This document shows positions 9,183 through 17,610 of a stretch of DNA of 64,000 nucleotides, piece by piece (the first letter of the stretch is position 1; each line of letters starts with the position of its first letter). The notes beneath the pieces were generated by a model. That model was not told where the DNA came from. It saw nothing but the letters and a program-made list of their open reading frames with translations, and did not search any database. Position numbers and translations under genes: made by a program. The stretch comes from CAWCAW01 sp963793645 (GTDB taxonomy: Bacteria; Actinomycetota; Acidimicrobiia; Acidimicrobiales; UBA8190). Location: contig CAWCAW010000009.1 of assembly GCA_963793645.1 (NCBI GenBank), forward strand, positions 62,001-126,000, given 5' to 3'.

Positions 9183-9233
9183 ACGACTCGGGCGCCGACA
9201 AGGGCGATCCCAGTCGACCACAGTTCGTAAGGC

Positions 9234-10871
9234 TCAGCTTTCGTAGACCTTGAAGGCGTCGTCCTCCCACAGCATCCGGTCACCAGCCGGAGCAGCTGTA
9301 GCGACAGGTTCTACGGTCAGGTGCCAACCTGCTCGATCGACCGGCGACGTGCATATTTCATGAATGGTCATCATGAAGGTCCAGGCGGAGTTGCCCACGC
9401 ATTCGCTGTACCCGTCGCGTGACGCCTGCACAAGCAGGCCCACGGTGTCCGGCCAGTCGGCGCCCACCGAACCCGGGACCCCCAGGTCCATGACGACGGG
9501 ACGACCGGCACGCGCCGGCGAATCCTTAATCTTCGACGCCACCGCCGGCAACTGGGGATCGCCTCGATAGGTCCAGTAAAAGCTCGGCTGAATGATGACT
9601 GCCAATGCCACCACCGCGATGATTGCTACCGAACCGACGCCGCCCATCAAAAGCGAAGTGCGACCCAGTCGTTGCACGAAACGGCGAAAATACGTCGCCA
9701 GCTCTATAGCCAGGACGGTAACCACGAGCGGAGGAATGACGTAGTAGAAGTACCCCGTATAGGTGAACGAGAGGTAGTCGACCCCCTTGAGCGCATAAAG
9801 CGATACCGCGACCGACATCACCGCCACGGCAAAGAGCAGGCCAAAAAGGAACGACCGGCGTCTGCTGTTGCGATCGAAGGCGGTGAGAAATACAGCCGCC
9901 ACCGCTGAGGCCAGAAGAAGTGACTCGCTTAGGGCGTCACCACCCCAGAAGAACGCATCGTACGAAATCACCTGTCTGATGGTGTGCGGATGCGAATGGC
10001 CGGTGCTGTGGAAGTAGTCCCAGTACTGACCCCATTGGGCCGGCCAATGGAGGCAGAGGTTGACGATGATCGGAATCAGGAAGAGCCCCACGATGAAGAC
10101 AGAGATCCAAATTGGTCGTCGTGCCGACGAGAACGACGAGTGCTGAGATTGCCGTCGGAAATGACGAAAGACAAAGACCGCCGCCATGCAAAGGGTGTAG
10201 AAGCCGACGAACCCGATGAATGCGACATGACCGTGGACGAGCAGTGCACCCGCCAGGGTGTAGATCGGGAGGTCCTCGAGCGCCCCCACCGCCACCGATA
10301 CGCCGGCGATGGTCAGCAAGAGGAATGGCGCGATGTAGAGATATGGCATCCAGGCCGAAGCCCACTCGACGTGGGCGCCAGTGAGGATGAGATCGACACC
10401 GATTCCCAACACGGCGACCCAGCGGGACCTGACGTGGCGATAGACCACGAGCGTGGCCAGCGCCACCATGAGCCCGTTGAGGAGGTAAATACCCATCAGC
10501 TGCCCATTGAATTGGGTGGGTACGACATGGAGGATCGAATAGAAGACGTCCTGGCCGAAGGCGAGGACGTAGAGGAACGCGGGACCGGGATGGTTGAAGC
10601 CTTCGCGGGAGTAGTTCCCGATCAGAAGGTGGAAGCGGACCGCCTGGTTGACAAGGATGGAATTAGCCGCGTAGTCCGTGTTCTCATGGATTGGGTAGGA
10701 AAAGACATAGGAGTTGCGAAGAGCGAGGGCGACGGCGCCGACGATCGCCACGACCGTGCAATCCACCCAGGCCCACGGGTGGAGCGCGAAGTTGGCATCT
10801 CGCCGCCTACCGTGGCGAGGCGACTGGGATGCAAGGGAAGCGGACTCTTCGGTGCTGAGCGAGGTCAGCAA
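9234..10871 (-). CDS. polytopic membrane protein, GT-C-like, function unknown
   Basis: The 545-residue product has a polar N-terminus of about 30 residues and then about eleven hydrophobic segments, followed by a soluble C-terminal part of roughly 120 residues (from about 425). The first external loop carries NYSREGFNHPGPAFLYVLA; an HPGP-type loop is common in actinobacterial membrane glycosyltransferase-like proteins. This fits a GT-C-type enzyme that uses polyprenyl-phosphate sugars, but I see no decisive catalytic motif. It is divergent from the methyltransferase/glycosyltransferase run, which supports a cell-envelope glycan role. Confidence 0.7.
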   Translation of the reverse strand: MLTSLSTEESASLASQSPRHGRRRDANFALHPWAWVDCTVVAIVGAVALALRNSYVFSYPIHENTDYAANSILVNQAVRFHLLIGNYSREGFNHPGPAFLYVLAFGQDVFYSILHVVPTQFNGQLMGIYLLNGLMVALATLVVYRHVRSRWVAVLGIGVDLILTGAHVEWASAWMPYLYIAPFLLLTIAGVSVAVGALEDLPIYTLAGALLVHGHVAFIGFVGFYTLCMAAVFVFRHFRRQSQHSSFSSARRPIWISVFIVGLFLIPIIVNLCLHWPAQWGQYWDYFHSTGHSHPHTIRQVISYDAFFWGGDALSESLLLASAVAAVFLTAFDRNSRRRSFLFGLLFAVAVMSVAVSLYALKGVDYLSFTYTGYFYYVIPPLVVTVLAIELATYFRRFVQRLGRTSLLMGGVGSVAIIAVVALAVIIQPSFYWTYRGDPQLPAVASKIKDSPARAGRPVVMDLGVPGSVGADWPDTVGLLVQASRDGYSECVGNSAWTFMMTIHEICTSPVDRAGWHLTVEPVATAAPAGDRMLWEDDAFKVYES

Positions 10872-11059
10872 CGTCGATACACTCCCTGTAGTCGTCGGCC
10901 CGACGATGCGTGGGCACCGAGCACGGGGGAAACCTTAGCGTCGCCTCCATCGGCATCCGGCGATCGGTCCCCGGCTCGTTTCAGCTGGCCCGTTGTCCTC
11001 CGCCGCCACCCTGCGAAGGGCATCTATCGTATGCACCACCCTTCTTCTGAGAGTTGCCC

Positions 11060-12235
11060 ATGAGCTCCGAAAGCATTGCCCCGCAACTGACGAGAGCCAT
11101 GGACCATGCCAGCCTGGGCCTGCCACTAGACCGCAAAACCCGGCTCCGGTTCGTCAAGAGGCTCATCTACAAGCTGAGCTGGGTCTTCCTCCATCACCAG
11201 GTGGAGGTCAATCACGCCCTCGTCGAAGCGGCTGAAAGCACCGCCAACGACTTGACCGAGAAGCTCGATCTCGGTCAGCGGCAGATGTTCCTCGAGGTCG
11301 GCGACCACGTGGCTCAACTTCGAACCGAAATCGCCGACCTACACACCGAGCTCACGCAAGTGGCGAGTCGCATCAACCGCGTGGACCTGCTCGATCGGCG
11401 ACTCAGCGCGTGCAGCGAGCAGCTCGAGGAGACGATTAGTGGACTCGCTGGGCTCCGCGAGACACGTGCTGAGGCCAGCGTCTTGATCGATCGGTTCCGC
11501 CGCGCCCTGCCCGAACCAATCGAAACATCGGCATTGCAGGCCGGTCCCTCGGCGTGGGATGACCTCTATCTCTCCTTCGAGGGTGTCTTCCGGGGGTCGT
11601 CCGAGACCATCAAGGAGCGGCTCTCCGTGTATCTCGGCGATGTCGGCGCGCTTGAGTTCGGGGAGCGCAAGCTTCTCGACGTCGGTTGTGGGCGCGGGGA
11701 CTGGCTCCAGCTGCTTGAAGAGTCCGGAATCCCGGCCTACGGCATCGATCTTGACGATCGGAGCATTACCCAAGCCCTGGAGCGCAAGCTGGACGTGAGC
11801 CACGGCGACGCCATCGCCCACCTGGCCGGATTGCCGGCTCGGTCTCTGGCGGCAGTGACGGCCTTTCACGTCGTCGAGCACATCGGTGTCGACAACATCA
11901 TCACGCTCCTCGATTCGGCGTTCCGCTGTTTGATGCGAGGGGGCCTACTGATCCTGGAGACGCCGAACCCCGAGAATCTCTTCGTGGGGACCTCGGACTT
12001 CTACCTCGACCCCACGCACCGCCAGCCAATCCCACCACCCTTGCTGTCGTTCCTAGTCGGAGCGCGCGGTTTCTCCGATCCGTCCATCCGTCGGCTCAGT
12101 CGGCACCCGCAACGGGAAACGGTCCCACGGCGCACTCTCGATGATCTCGATCCCGCCTTGGCCACAATGATCGAACTCGTGCAGCAGCGCGTCATGGCTG
12201 GCGAGGATTACGCGATCGTCGCTCACCGGGCGTAG
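11060..12235 (+). CDS. class I SAM-dependent methyltransferase with N-terminal coiled coil
   Basis: The start is ATG 11060 (MSSESIAPQL). The first ~150 of 391 residues are strongly helical with heptad-like spacing (EKLDLGQRQMFLEVGDHVAQ, SRINRVDLLDRRL). A methyltransferase domain follows: LLDVGCGRGDWLQLL is the SAM loop near residue 205, then GIDLDD (acidic SAM-ribose contact), FHVVEHI and LETPNPEN. Coiled-coil methyltransferases of this shape occur in O-antigen-type clusters, where they cap or modify glycan chains. Here it is directly followed, three bases after its stop, by a glycosyltransferase gene, so the two are probably one operon. Confidence 0.85.
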   Translation: MSSESIAPQLTRAMDHASLGLPLDRKTRLRFVKRLIYKLSWVFLHHQVEVNHALVEAAESTANDLTEKLDLGQRQMFLEVGDHVAQLRTEIADLHTELTQVASRINRVDLLDRRLSACSEQLEETISGLAGLRETRAEASVLIDRFRRALPEPIETSALQAGPSAWDDLYLSFEGVFRGSSETIKERLSVYLGDVGALEFGERKLLDVGCGRGDWLQLLEESGIPAYGIDLDDRSITQALERKLDVSHGDAIAHLAGLPARSLAAVTAFHVVEHIGVDNIITLLDSAFRCLMRGGLLILETPNPENLFVGTSDFYLDPTHRQPIPPPLLSFLVGARGFSDPSIRRLSRHPQRETVPRRTLDDLDPALATMIELVQQRVMAGEDYAIVAHRA

Positions 12236-12238
12236 TCC

Positions 12239-14707
12239 TTGAGGACACGCCCCAGCAAGGTGGCCCTGTGGGGGCCTCTACCCCCCACCCCCGGCAATAC
12301 CGCGGACTACAACTACCGATTGCTGGCGGCGCTGCAGCACCATTTCTCCCTAGTGGCTGTTGTTCGCGACTGTGACGTGGCCCGTGCGATCGTGCCCGCA
12401 GGAGTCGACGTCCTAGGCGTTGAGGAAGCTACCCAAGGGCACATCGGGGAACCCGACGTGCACATCTACCAACTCGGTGCCGACCGCAGTCAGCACTCCT
12501 GGTTACTCGCACCCCTGCGCCAACATCCCGGCATCGTCGTGCTCCACGACCTGTCCCTCTTCGAGCTGTATCGATCAATCTGCTCCGGCTCCCCCGCGTT
12601 ATGGGAGCACGAGATCGCCGCCCAGGGCTACGACCGCCACTTGACGTGCACCGTTGACTCGGACGGCGTGGATATCCCAGACCCGCTCACCTACACCTTT
12701 ACGGGCGCGGTGGTGTCGTCGAGCGTGTGCACCGTGGTGCACTCCCCATGGGCAGTCGACCACCTGACAAAGATGCACCCCGGAGCCCGCGTTGTCTATA
12801 TCCCCTACGGCGCCGATTGGCACCCTCCCCACCAACCAGGCGCATCCTCGGCCGGCGGTCGTCGCATCACGGTCCTCGGCGCCGGCCGGCACCGACGGCT
12901 CGATGTCTCGCTGGCGGCCTTCGATCGCGTCGCCGTCGACCGGCCCGACGCTCGCCTTTGCGTCACCGGACCGTTCAGTGACGCGCGACGCGATGAGCTA
13001 CACGCCCAGATCGCTACGCTCGGCCTACGGGACAAAGTTCGTCTCGTCCTTGATACCTCTATCGGCGATATCGAACGCGCGGTTGTCGAGGCTCGTTTGG
13101 TCGTCGCTCTTGAGTGGCCGACGGCGGGGGGAATGCTCGGTGAGGTCGTCCGTTGCCTCGGACTAGGTCGACCCGTCGTGGTCAGTGATCTCCCCCAGTT
13201 CGCCCAGTTCGACGAAAGCTGTGTTTCTCGTGTTCCCGTTGGGCCCGCTGAGCTCGACGCCGTCGCCGGCGCCATGCGCAACGCGCTGGAACACCCCGAC
13301 GAAGCAGGCGCACGGGGTCAGATGGGTGTGCGGCTGGTGGAAGCCGGCCACAGCTGGGAACACGTAGCCGCCCAGTTCACCGAGCTGATCCATGGGCATG
13401 AGAGGGCCGTGGCCGTCGGGTCGCCACTGGTGTCCGAGACAGAAGCATCGTCCACCGGGCGCGGGTATTCGACGGACCTCACCATGCACGGCGACTGGAC
13501 GGCGACCACGGGTCTTGCCCATGCCGGGAGGCGGCTGGCGCTGGCCCTGTTGCGCACTGGAACGCGCATGTCGGTGTCGAACATCTCGACCCCGGCTCCT
13601 AAGAACAGCTCGTTCTATCCCGCCGAGTTCGTCGGCCTCGAGTCGACGGGTCCGAGCGCCGTCAACCTGTGGATCCTCAACATCAACGAATTCGGCGCCG
13701 TTCCCGACGAGGTTCTCCACACGAGACGAACGCGGCGTTATCACATTGCCAGTTGGTATTGGGAACTGCCGACGCTTCCCGATTGGCTCCCGAAGCAACT
13801 CGAGCGGGTCGATGAAATATGGGCTCCCACCCACTTTGTCCAACGAGCCTTTCTTCGCTACACCGACACACCGGTGCATATCGTCCCTTCTGTGGTGCCG
13901 ACGTTTGTACCGACCACTACCGATCCCGACGCCCTACGGGCACGCCTCGGACTCCCGATCGGGCGCGTGATGTTCCTCTTCACGTTCGACTTCAACTCGA
14001 CTATCGGGCGTAAGAACCCGGCCGGAGTGATTGACGCGTTCTCCCGGGCGTTTTCGCCGCAGCAACGCCACGACGAAGTGCTGCTCGTGCTCAAGGCCAT
14101 CAATCTCGACGCAAATCCGGACTATCAGGCGGCGCTCCATGCTGCTGTCGACAAGGTGGGTGGACTGCTCATCGACGGGCACATGGATGGGGACGCCATG
14201 GCGGATCTTTTCCACGCCTGCGACGTCTACATCTCGCTGCATCGCTCCGAAGGCTTTGGCTTTGGCATGGCCGAGGCGATGGCCATTGGCAAGCCTGTCA
14301 TCGGGACTTCTTTTTCCGGCAACGTGGACTTCATGAAAGGGAATAACAGCTGTCCGGTCGGCTACCGCCTCCGAGCCGTCGATGCGTCGGACACGCAGCA
14401 CAATCAGCACATGGAGAAGATCTACACGGTGGGGTCGTTGTGGGCAGAACCTAACGTCGACCAGGCCGTCCAGTGGATGCAGCTGTTGGCCGCCGACGAG
14501 AAGCTTCGAAGCGACATCGGCGCAGCGGGGAGGGTAACGATCGCCGAGAATTTCTCCGAGGTAGCCGTCGGTCGCATCGCCAGAGCGCGCCTGAGCGCGT
14601 TGGCCCAGGAACTCGGTCTTGATCCTGAAGAATCGCCGCCATATGCCCACGGCTACCACCCTGACTCGCCCACGGCGCCGTGGCCGGCGGGGGCAGCGCG
14701 AGGCTGA
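12239..14707 (+). CDS. tandem-domain glycosyltransferase (two GT-B/GT4-like domains)
   Basis: The 822-residue protein contains two glycosyltransferase family 4-like units. The first (about 1-390) opens with LWGPLPPTPGNTADYNY and has a degenerate catalytic loop EWPTAGGMLGEVVRCLGLG. The second (about 420-800) has SWYWELPTLPDWLPKQLERV, EIWAPTHFVQRAF and the canonical LHRSEGFGFGMAEAMAIGK donor-site motif (E-x7-E type). Such proteins add consecutive sugars during capsule or O-antigen-type synthesis. The frame opens with TTG 12239; a GTG 21 bases later is an alternative. The gene overlaps the open frame of the next glycosyltransferase slightly. Confidence 0.85.
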   Translation: MRTRPSKVALWGPLPPTPGNTADYNYRLLAALQHHFSLVAVVRDCDVARAIVPAGVDVLGVEEATQGHIGEPDVHIYQLGADRSQHSWLLAPLRQHPGIVVLHDLSLFELYRSICSGSPALWEHEIAAQGYDRHLTCTVDSDGVDIPDPLTYTFTGAVVSSSVCTVVHSPWAVDHLTKMHPGARVVYIPYGADWHPPHQPGASSAGGRRITVLGAGRHRRLDVSLAAFDRVAVDRPDARLCVTGPFSDARRDELHAQIATLGLRDKVRLVLDTSIGDIERAVVEARLVVALEWPTAGGMLGEVVRCLGLGRPVVVSDLPQFAQFDESCVSRVPVGPAELDAVAGAMRNALEHPDEAGARGQMGVRLVEAGHSWEHVAAQFTELIHGHERAVAVGSPLVSETEASSTGRGYSTDLTMHGDWTATTGLAHAGRRLALALLRTGTRMSVSNISTPAPKNSSFYPAEFVGLESTGPSAVNLWILNINEFGAVPDEVLHTRRTRRYHIASWYWELPTLPDWLPKQLERVDEIWAPTHFVQRAFLRYTDTPVHIVPSVVPTFVPTTTDPDALRARLGLPIGRVMFLFTFDFNSTIGRKNPAGVIDAFSRAFSPQQRHDEVLLVLKAINLDANPDYQAALHAAVDKVGGLLIDGHMDGDAMADLFHACDVYISLHRSEGFGFGMAEAMAIGKPVIGTSFSGNVDFMKGNNSCPVGYRLRAVDASDTQHNQHMEKIYTVGSLWAEPNVDQAVQWMQLLAADEKLRSDIGAAGRVTIAENFSEVAVGRIARARLSALAQELGLDPEESPPYAHGYHPDSPTAPWPAGAARG

Positions 14708-14787
14708 AGACGGCCGTTGCGTTGGCAGCGGGACGCTATTGTTTGTGGGTAGCTTCGAAGCCGAAAAACGGCATACCAAAAGGCCCG

Positions 14788-17547
14788 ATGACAGACCACG
14801 CCTGTACGATCGTTGCTCGCAACTACTTGCCGTATGCCCGGGTACTGGCACGCTCGTTCCTCGAGCACCATCCGGGCGGGTCCATCACCACGCTGGTCAT
14901 CGACGATGTGGAATGCCATGTCGATGCGGACTCCGAGCCGTTCGAAGTGTTCCGGTTGAAAGACCTCGACATTTCAGAGGACGAGATCCATCGGATGGCC
15001 ATGATGTACGACCGTACGGAACTGGCAACCGCGCTCAAGCCTTGGTTACTGGATCGTTTGAGCAGAGACCAGTCAGAAGGCGTCCTGTATCTCGACCCCG
15101 ACATTCAGGTCTATTCGAGCCTCTCCGACGTGTTCGCTCTCGCCCGTGATCACGGGATCGTCCTCACGCCGCACGCCACCTCCCCCATGCCCCGAGATGG
15201 ACTTATGACCGAGGAGACGTCGATCCTGGCGGCCGGTATCTACAACCTGGGATTCATCGGTGTAGGCCCGAACCAGTCGTCGTTCCTCGAATTCTGGAAG
15301 GAACGCTTGCGACGCGAGTGCGTTGTGGAACCCAATCGAATGCGTTTTGTAGATCAGCGATGGATCGATTTCGTTCCGGGGATGTTCCCGACCCACATTC
15401 TTCAGGATACGACGTGCAACGTCGCATACTGGAACCTGGATCACCGTGACCTGCGATGGACGGGCACTCACTACGAAGTGGACGGCCGACCACTCAAGTT
15501 CTTCCATTTCAGCGGGTACAGCCCTCGGGCGCCGCATCTCCTAAGCAAGCACCAAGGAGAGCGGCCCCGAATCCTGCTCTCCGATCGACCCGATCTTGCC
15601 AAGCTGTGTAACGAGTACAGAGTCGCCCTGGAAGACGCTGGATATTGGAGCGAGACCGATGCCAAATACGGATTTGACCGGTTGCCCAACGGTGTACTTA
15701 TCGACCCGATCTTGCGCCAGTTGTACCGTGACGAGCTGGTCCGATCGGAGGAGCACGGTACGGACCCGTTCGGTGATGTGTTCAGCGCCGAGGGCGCAAG
15801 AGCGTTTTGCGCCTGGTTGAATGCAGTGGATCATGCCTCAGGCGTCAAGGCCCGGCTCACCAGGAACCTCGATGCTCTGTACCGGGCGAACCCCGACTTG
15901 CACGCTCGCTTTGCGGATCCCCACGGTCGAGACTTCGCTCGATTCATGGAGTGGGTTGCTATCGAAGTCAGTGCCGGTCGCATACACCCCATACTTGCCG
16001 ACGTCCCCTCCAGCGCCATTGGTATTGGCGCCGCCACCGGCGGAGTACAGCGCCGTTCCCCCGTATTGCGATCAGGAATCCGCGTGGCTGGTTACTTACG
16101 AGCCGAGATGGGCGTGGGGCAGCTTGGACGGCTTGCGACTGCCGTAGTCGAGGCCACGGGCATCCCCTGTTCCACTTACGTGTACGACCGCACATCGAGC
16201 CGACAGGAGCACCCTTTTGTCGGGAACGACTCCGATGAGTTCAACGTCAATCTCATCTGCGTCAACGCCGATGAGCTCCCCGGCTTCGCGGCGGCAGTCG
16301 GGCCCGAGTTCTTCCATGGGAAATACACGATCGGATTGTGGGCATGGGAGCTGGAAACGTTCCCGGCATCTTTTTCGCCCGCGTTCGACTTGGTCGACGA
16401 AGTCTGGGCCATCAGTGACTTTGTACGGCAAGCAGTGTCTGGTGCAACGACGAAGCCCGTTTTCTCATTCCCTCTCCCCGTCGTCCCGCCCACGGTGCCA
16501 TCGACCACGGATTCCCAAATTCTGGGCCTACCTCAAGCTTTTACGTTTCTCTTTTGTTTCGACATGCTGAGCATCTTCGAACGAAAGAACCCGCTCGCTC
16601 TCTTGGACGCCTTCAGCCGGGCGTTCGACGACGGTGAAGGTCCGGTACTGGTCATCAAGGCGATCAACGGTGAAATGCGCCGGGCCGATCTCGAACGACT
16701 TCGGTCGGCGGCGGCCAAGCGCGGCGATGTCGTGATCCTCGATCAATACCTTGGCTACGACGACAACGCGGCGCTGATGAACCGCTGCGACTGCTACGTC
16801 TCGCTGCATCGCAGTGAAGGATTCGGTCTCACCATGGCCGAAGCCATGGCTCTCGGTAAGCCCGTCATCGCCACCGCCTATTCAGGCAACCTCGAGTTTA
16901 TGGACGGCGCCAACTCCTTGCTCGTTCCGTGGAGACCGGGCGCCGTGCCGCCAGGGTGCGCTCCGTACCCCGAAGGCAGCCCGTGGGCCGATCCGGAGAT
17001 CGATTCGGCCGCCAGGCTCATGCGCTTGGTGTACGACGATCCTGCACAAGCTGCCGAGATCGGGCGCAGGGGTCGTCAATCCGTGCTCGAGCACCAAGGG
17101 GTGAGCACAAGAACAGCGATGGTCTCGGCCAGATTTTCCGACGCCCAACGTTCCCTTGCTGCACAGCGTCGGCGCGCTGCAAGCGAGGGTGGTCTGCAAC
17201 GACGAGCTCCGACGCCTACGCCAACGTCGACTGGACTTACCGACATCGCCGCGTCAAGCGCGCCTATCGATGCTCCAACGCGCTACCCCCGGCTGGCCCG
17301 TTTTTACAGACGGCTTGTCCGTCGCTCACTACGACACCACGACGAGCATCAGCGCCAGGTGGACCTCGCCATTGCCGAGGCCGTGAGCGAGCTGACCGTA
17401 GTCGTCGAGGCGCTCGTTCGCAGAAGTCACGTCGAGGCGTCTGATACCCAGAGTCAGATCGACGAGTACAAACGCCGGCTTGAGGCGCTAGGGGGCACGG
17501 TTGCCGAGCTGGCCGCCTATGTTGAGGCGATGGACGTGGAGCCGTGA
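14788..17547 (+). CDS. GT-A plus GT-B fusion glycosyltransferase
   Basis: I choose ATG 14788 (MTDHACTIVARNYLPYARVL); a GTG at 14680 would overlap the preceding gene. Of 919 residues, about 1-300 form a nucleotide-sugar transferase GT-A domain with GVLYLDPDIQVY as the DxD metal site. A linker region to about 440 follows. Residues about 450-790 form a GT4 domain with GLWAWELETFP, EVWAISDFVRQAV and LHRSEGFGLTMAEAMALGK. The last ~120 residues are helical with heptads (RRSLRHHDEHQRQVDLAIAE), possibly a membrane-surface or oligomerisation tail. One polypeptide with two fold classes implies two successive sugar transfers. The second half is clearly related to the second half of the upstream gene, suggesting duplication. 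Confidence 0.85.
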   Translation: MTDHACTIVARNYLPYARVLARSFLEHHPGGSITTLVIDDVECHVDADSEPFEVFRLKDLDISEDEIHRMAMMYDRTELATALKPWLLDRLSRDQSEGVLYLDPDIQVYSSLSDVFALARDHGIVLTPHATSPMPRDGLMTEETSILAAGIYNLGFIGVGPNQSSFLEFWKERLRRECVVEPNRMRFVDQRWIDFVPGMFPTHILQDTTCNVAYWNLDHRDLRWTGTHYEVDGRPLKFFHFSGYSPRAPHLLSKHQGERPRILLSDRPDLAKLCNEYRVALEDAGYWSETDAKYGFDRLPNGVLIDPILRQLYRDELVRSEEHGTDPFGDVFSAEGARAFCAWLNAVDHASGVKARLTRNLDALYRANPDLHARFADPHGRDFARFMEWVAIEVSAGRIHPILADVPSSAIGIGAATGGVQRRSPVLRSGIRVAGYLRAEMGVGQLGRLATAVVEATGIPCSTYVYDRTSSRQEHPFVGNDSDEFNVNLICVNADELPGFAAAVGPEFFHGKYTIGLWAWELETFPASFSPAFDLVDEVWAISDFVRQAVSGATTKPVFSFPLPVVPPTVPSTTDSQILGLPQAFTFLFCFDMLSIFERKNPLALLDAFSRAFDDGEGPVLVIKAINGEMRRADLERLRSAAAKRGDVVILDQYLGYDDNAALMNRCDCYVSLHRSEGFGLTMAEAMALGKPVIATAYSGNLEFMDGANSLLVPWRPGAVPPGCAPYPEGSPWADPEIDSAARLMRLVYDDPAQAAEIGRRGRQSVLEHQGVSTRTAMVSARFSDAQRSLAAQRRRAASEGGLQRRAPTPTPTSTGLTDIAASSAPIDAPTRYPRLARFYRRLVRRSLRHHDEHQRQVDLAIAEAVSELTVVVEALVRRSHVEASDTQSQIDEYKRRLEALGGTVAELAAYVEAMDVEP

Positions 17548-17610
17548 TGTGCCCTGAGCCTGAACGATGTGGCAGCTGGGCGGATTCACCAAATCTCTGC
17601 GGACGATGCG

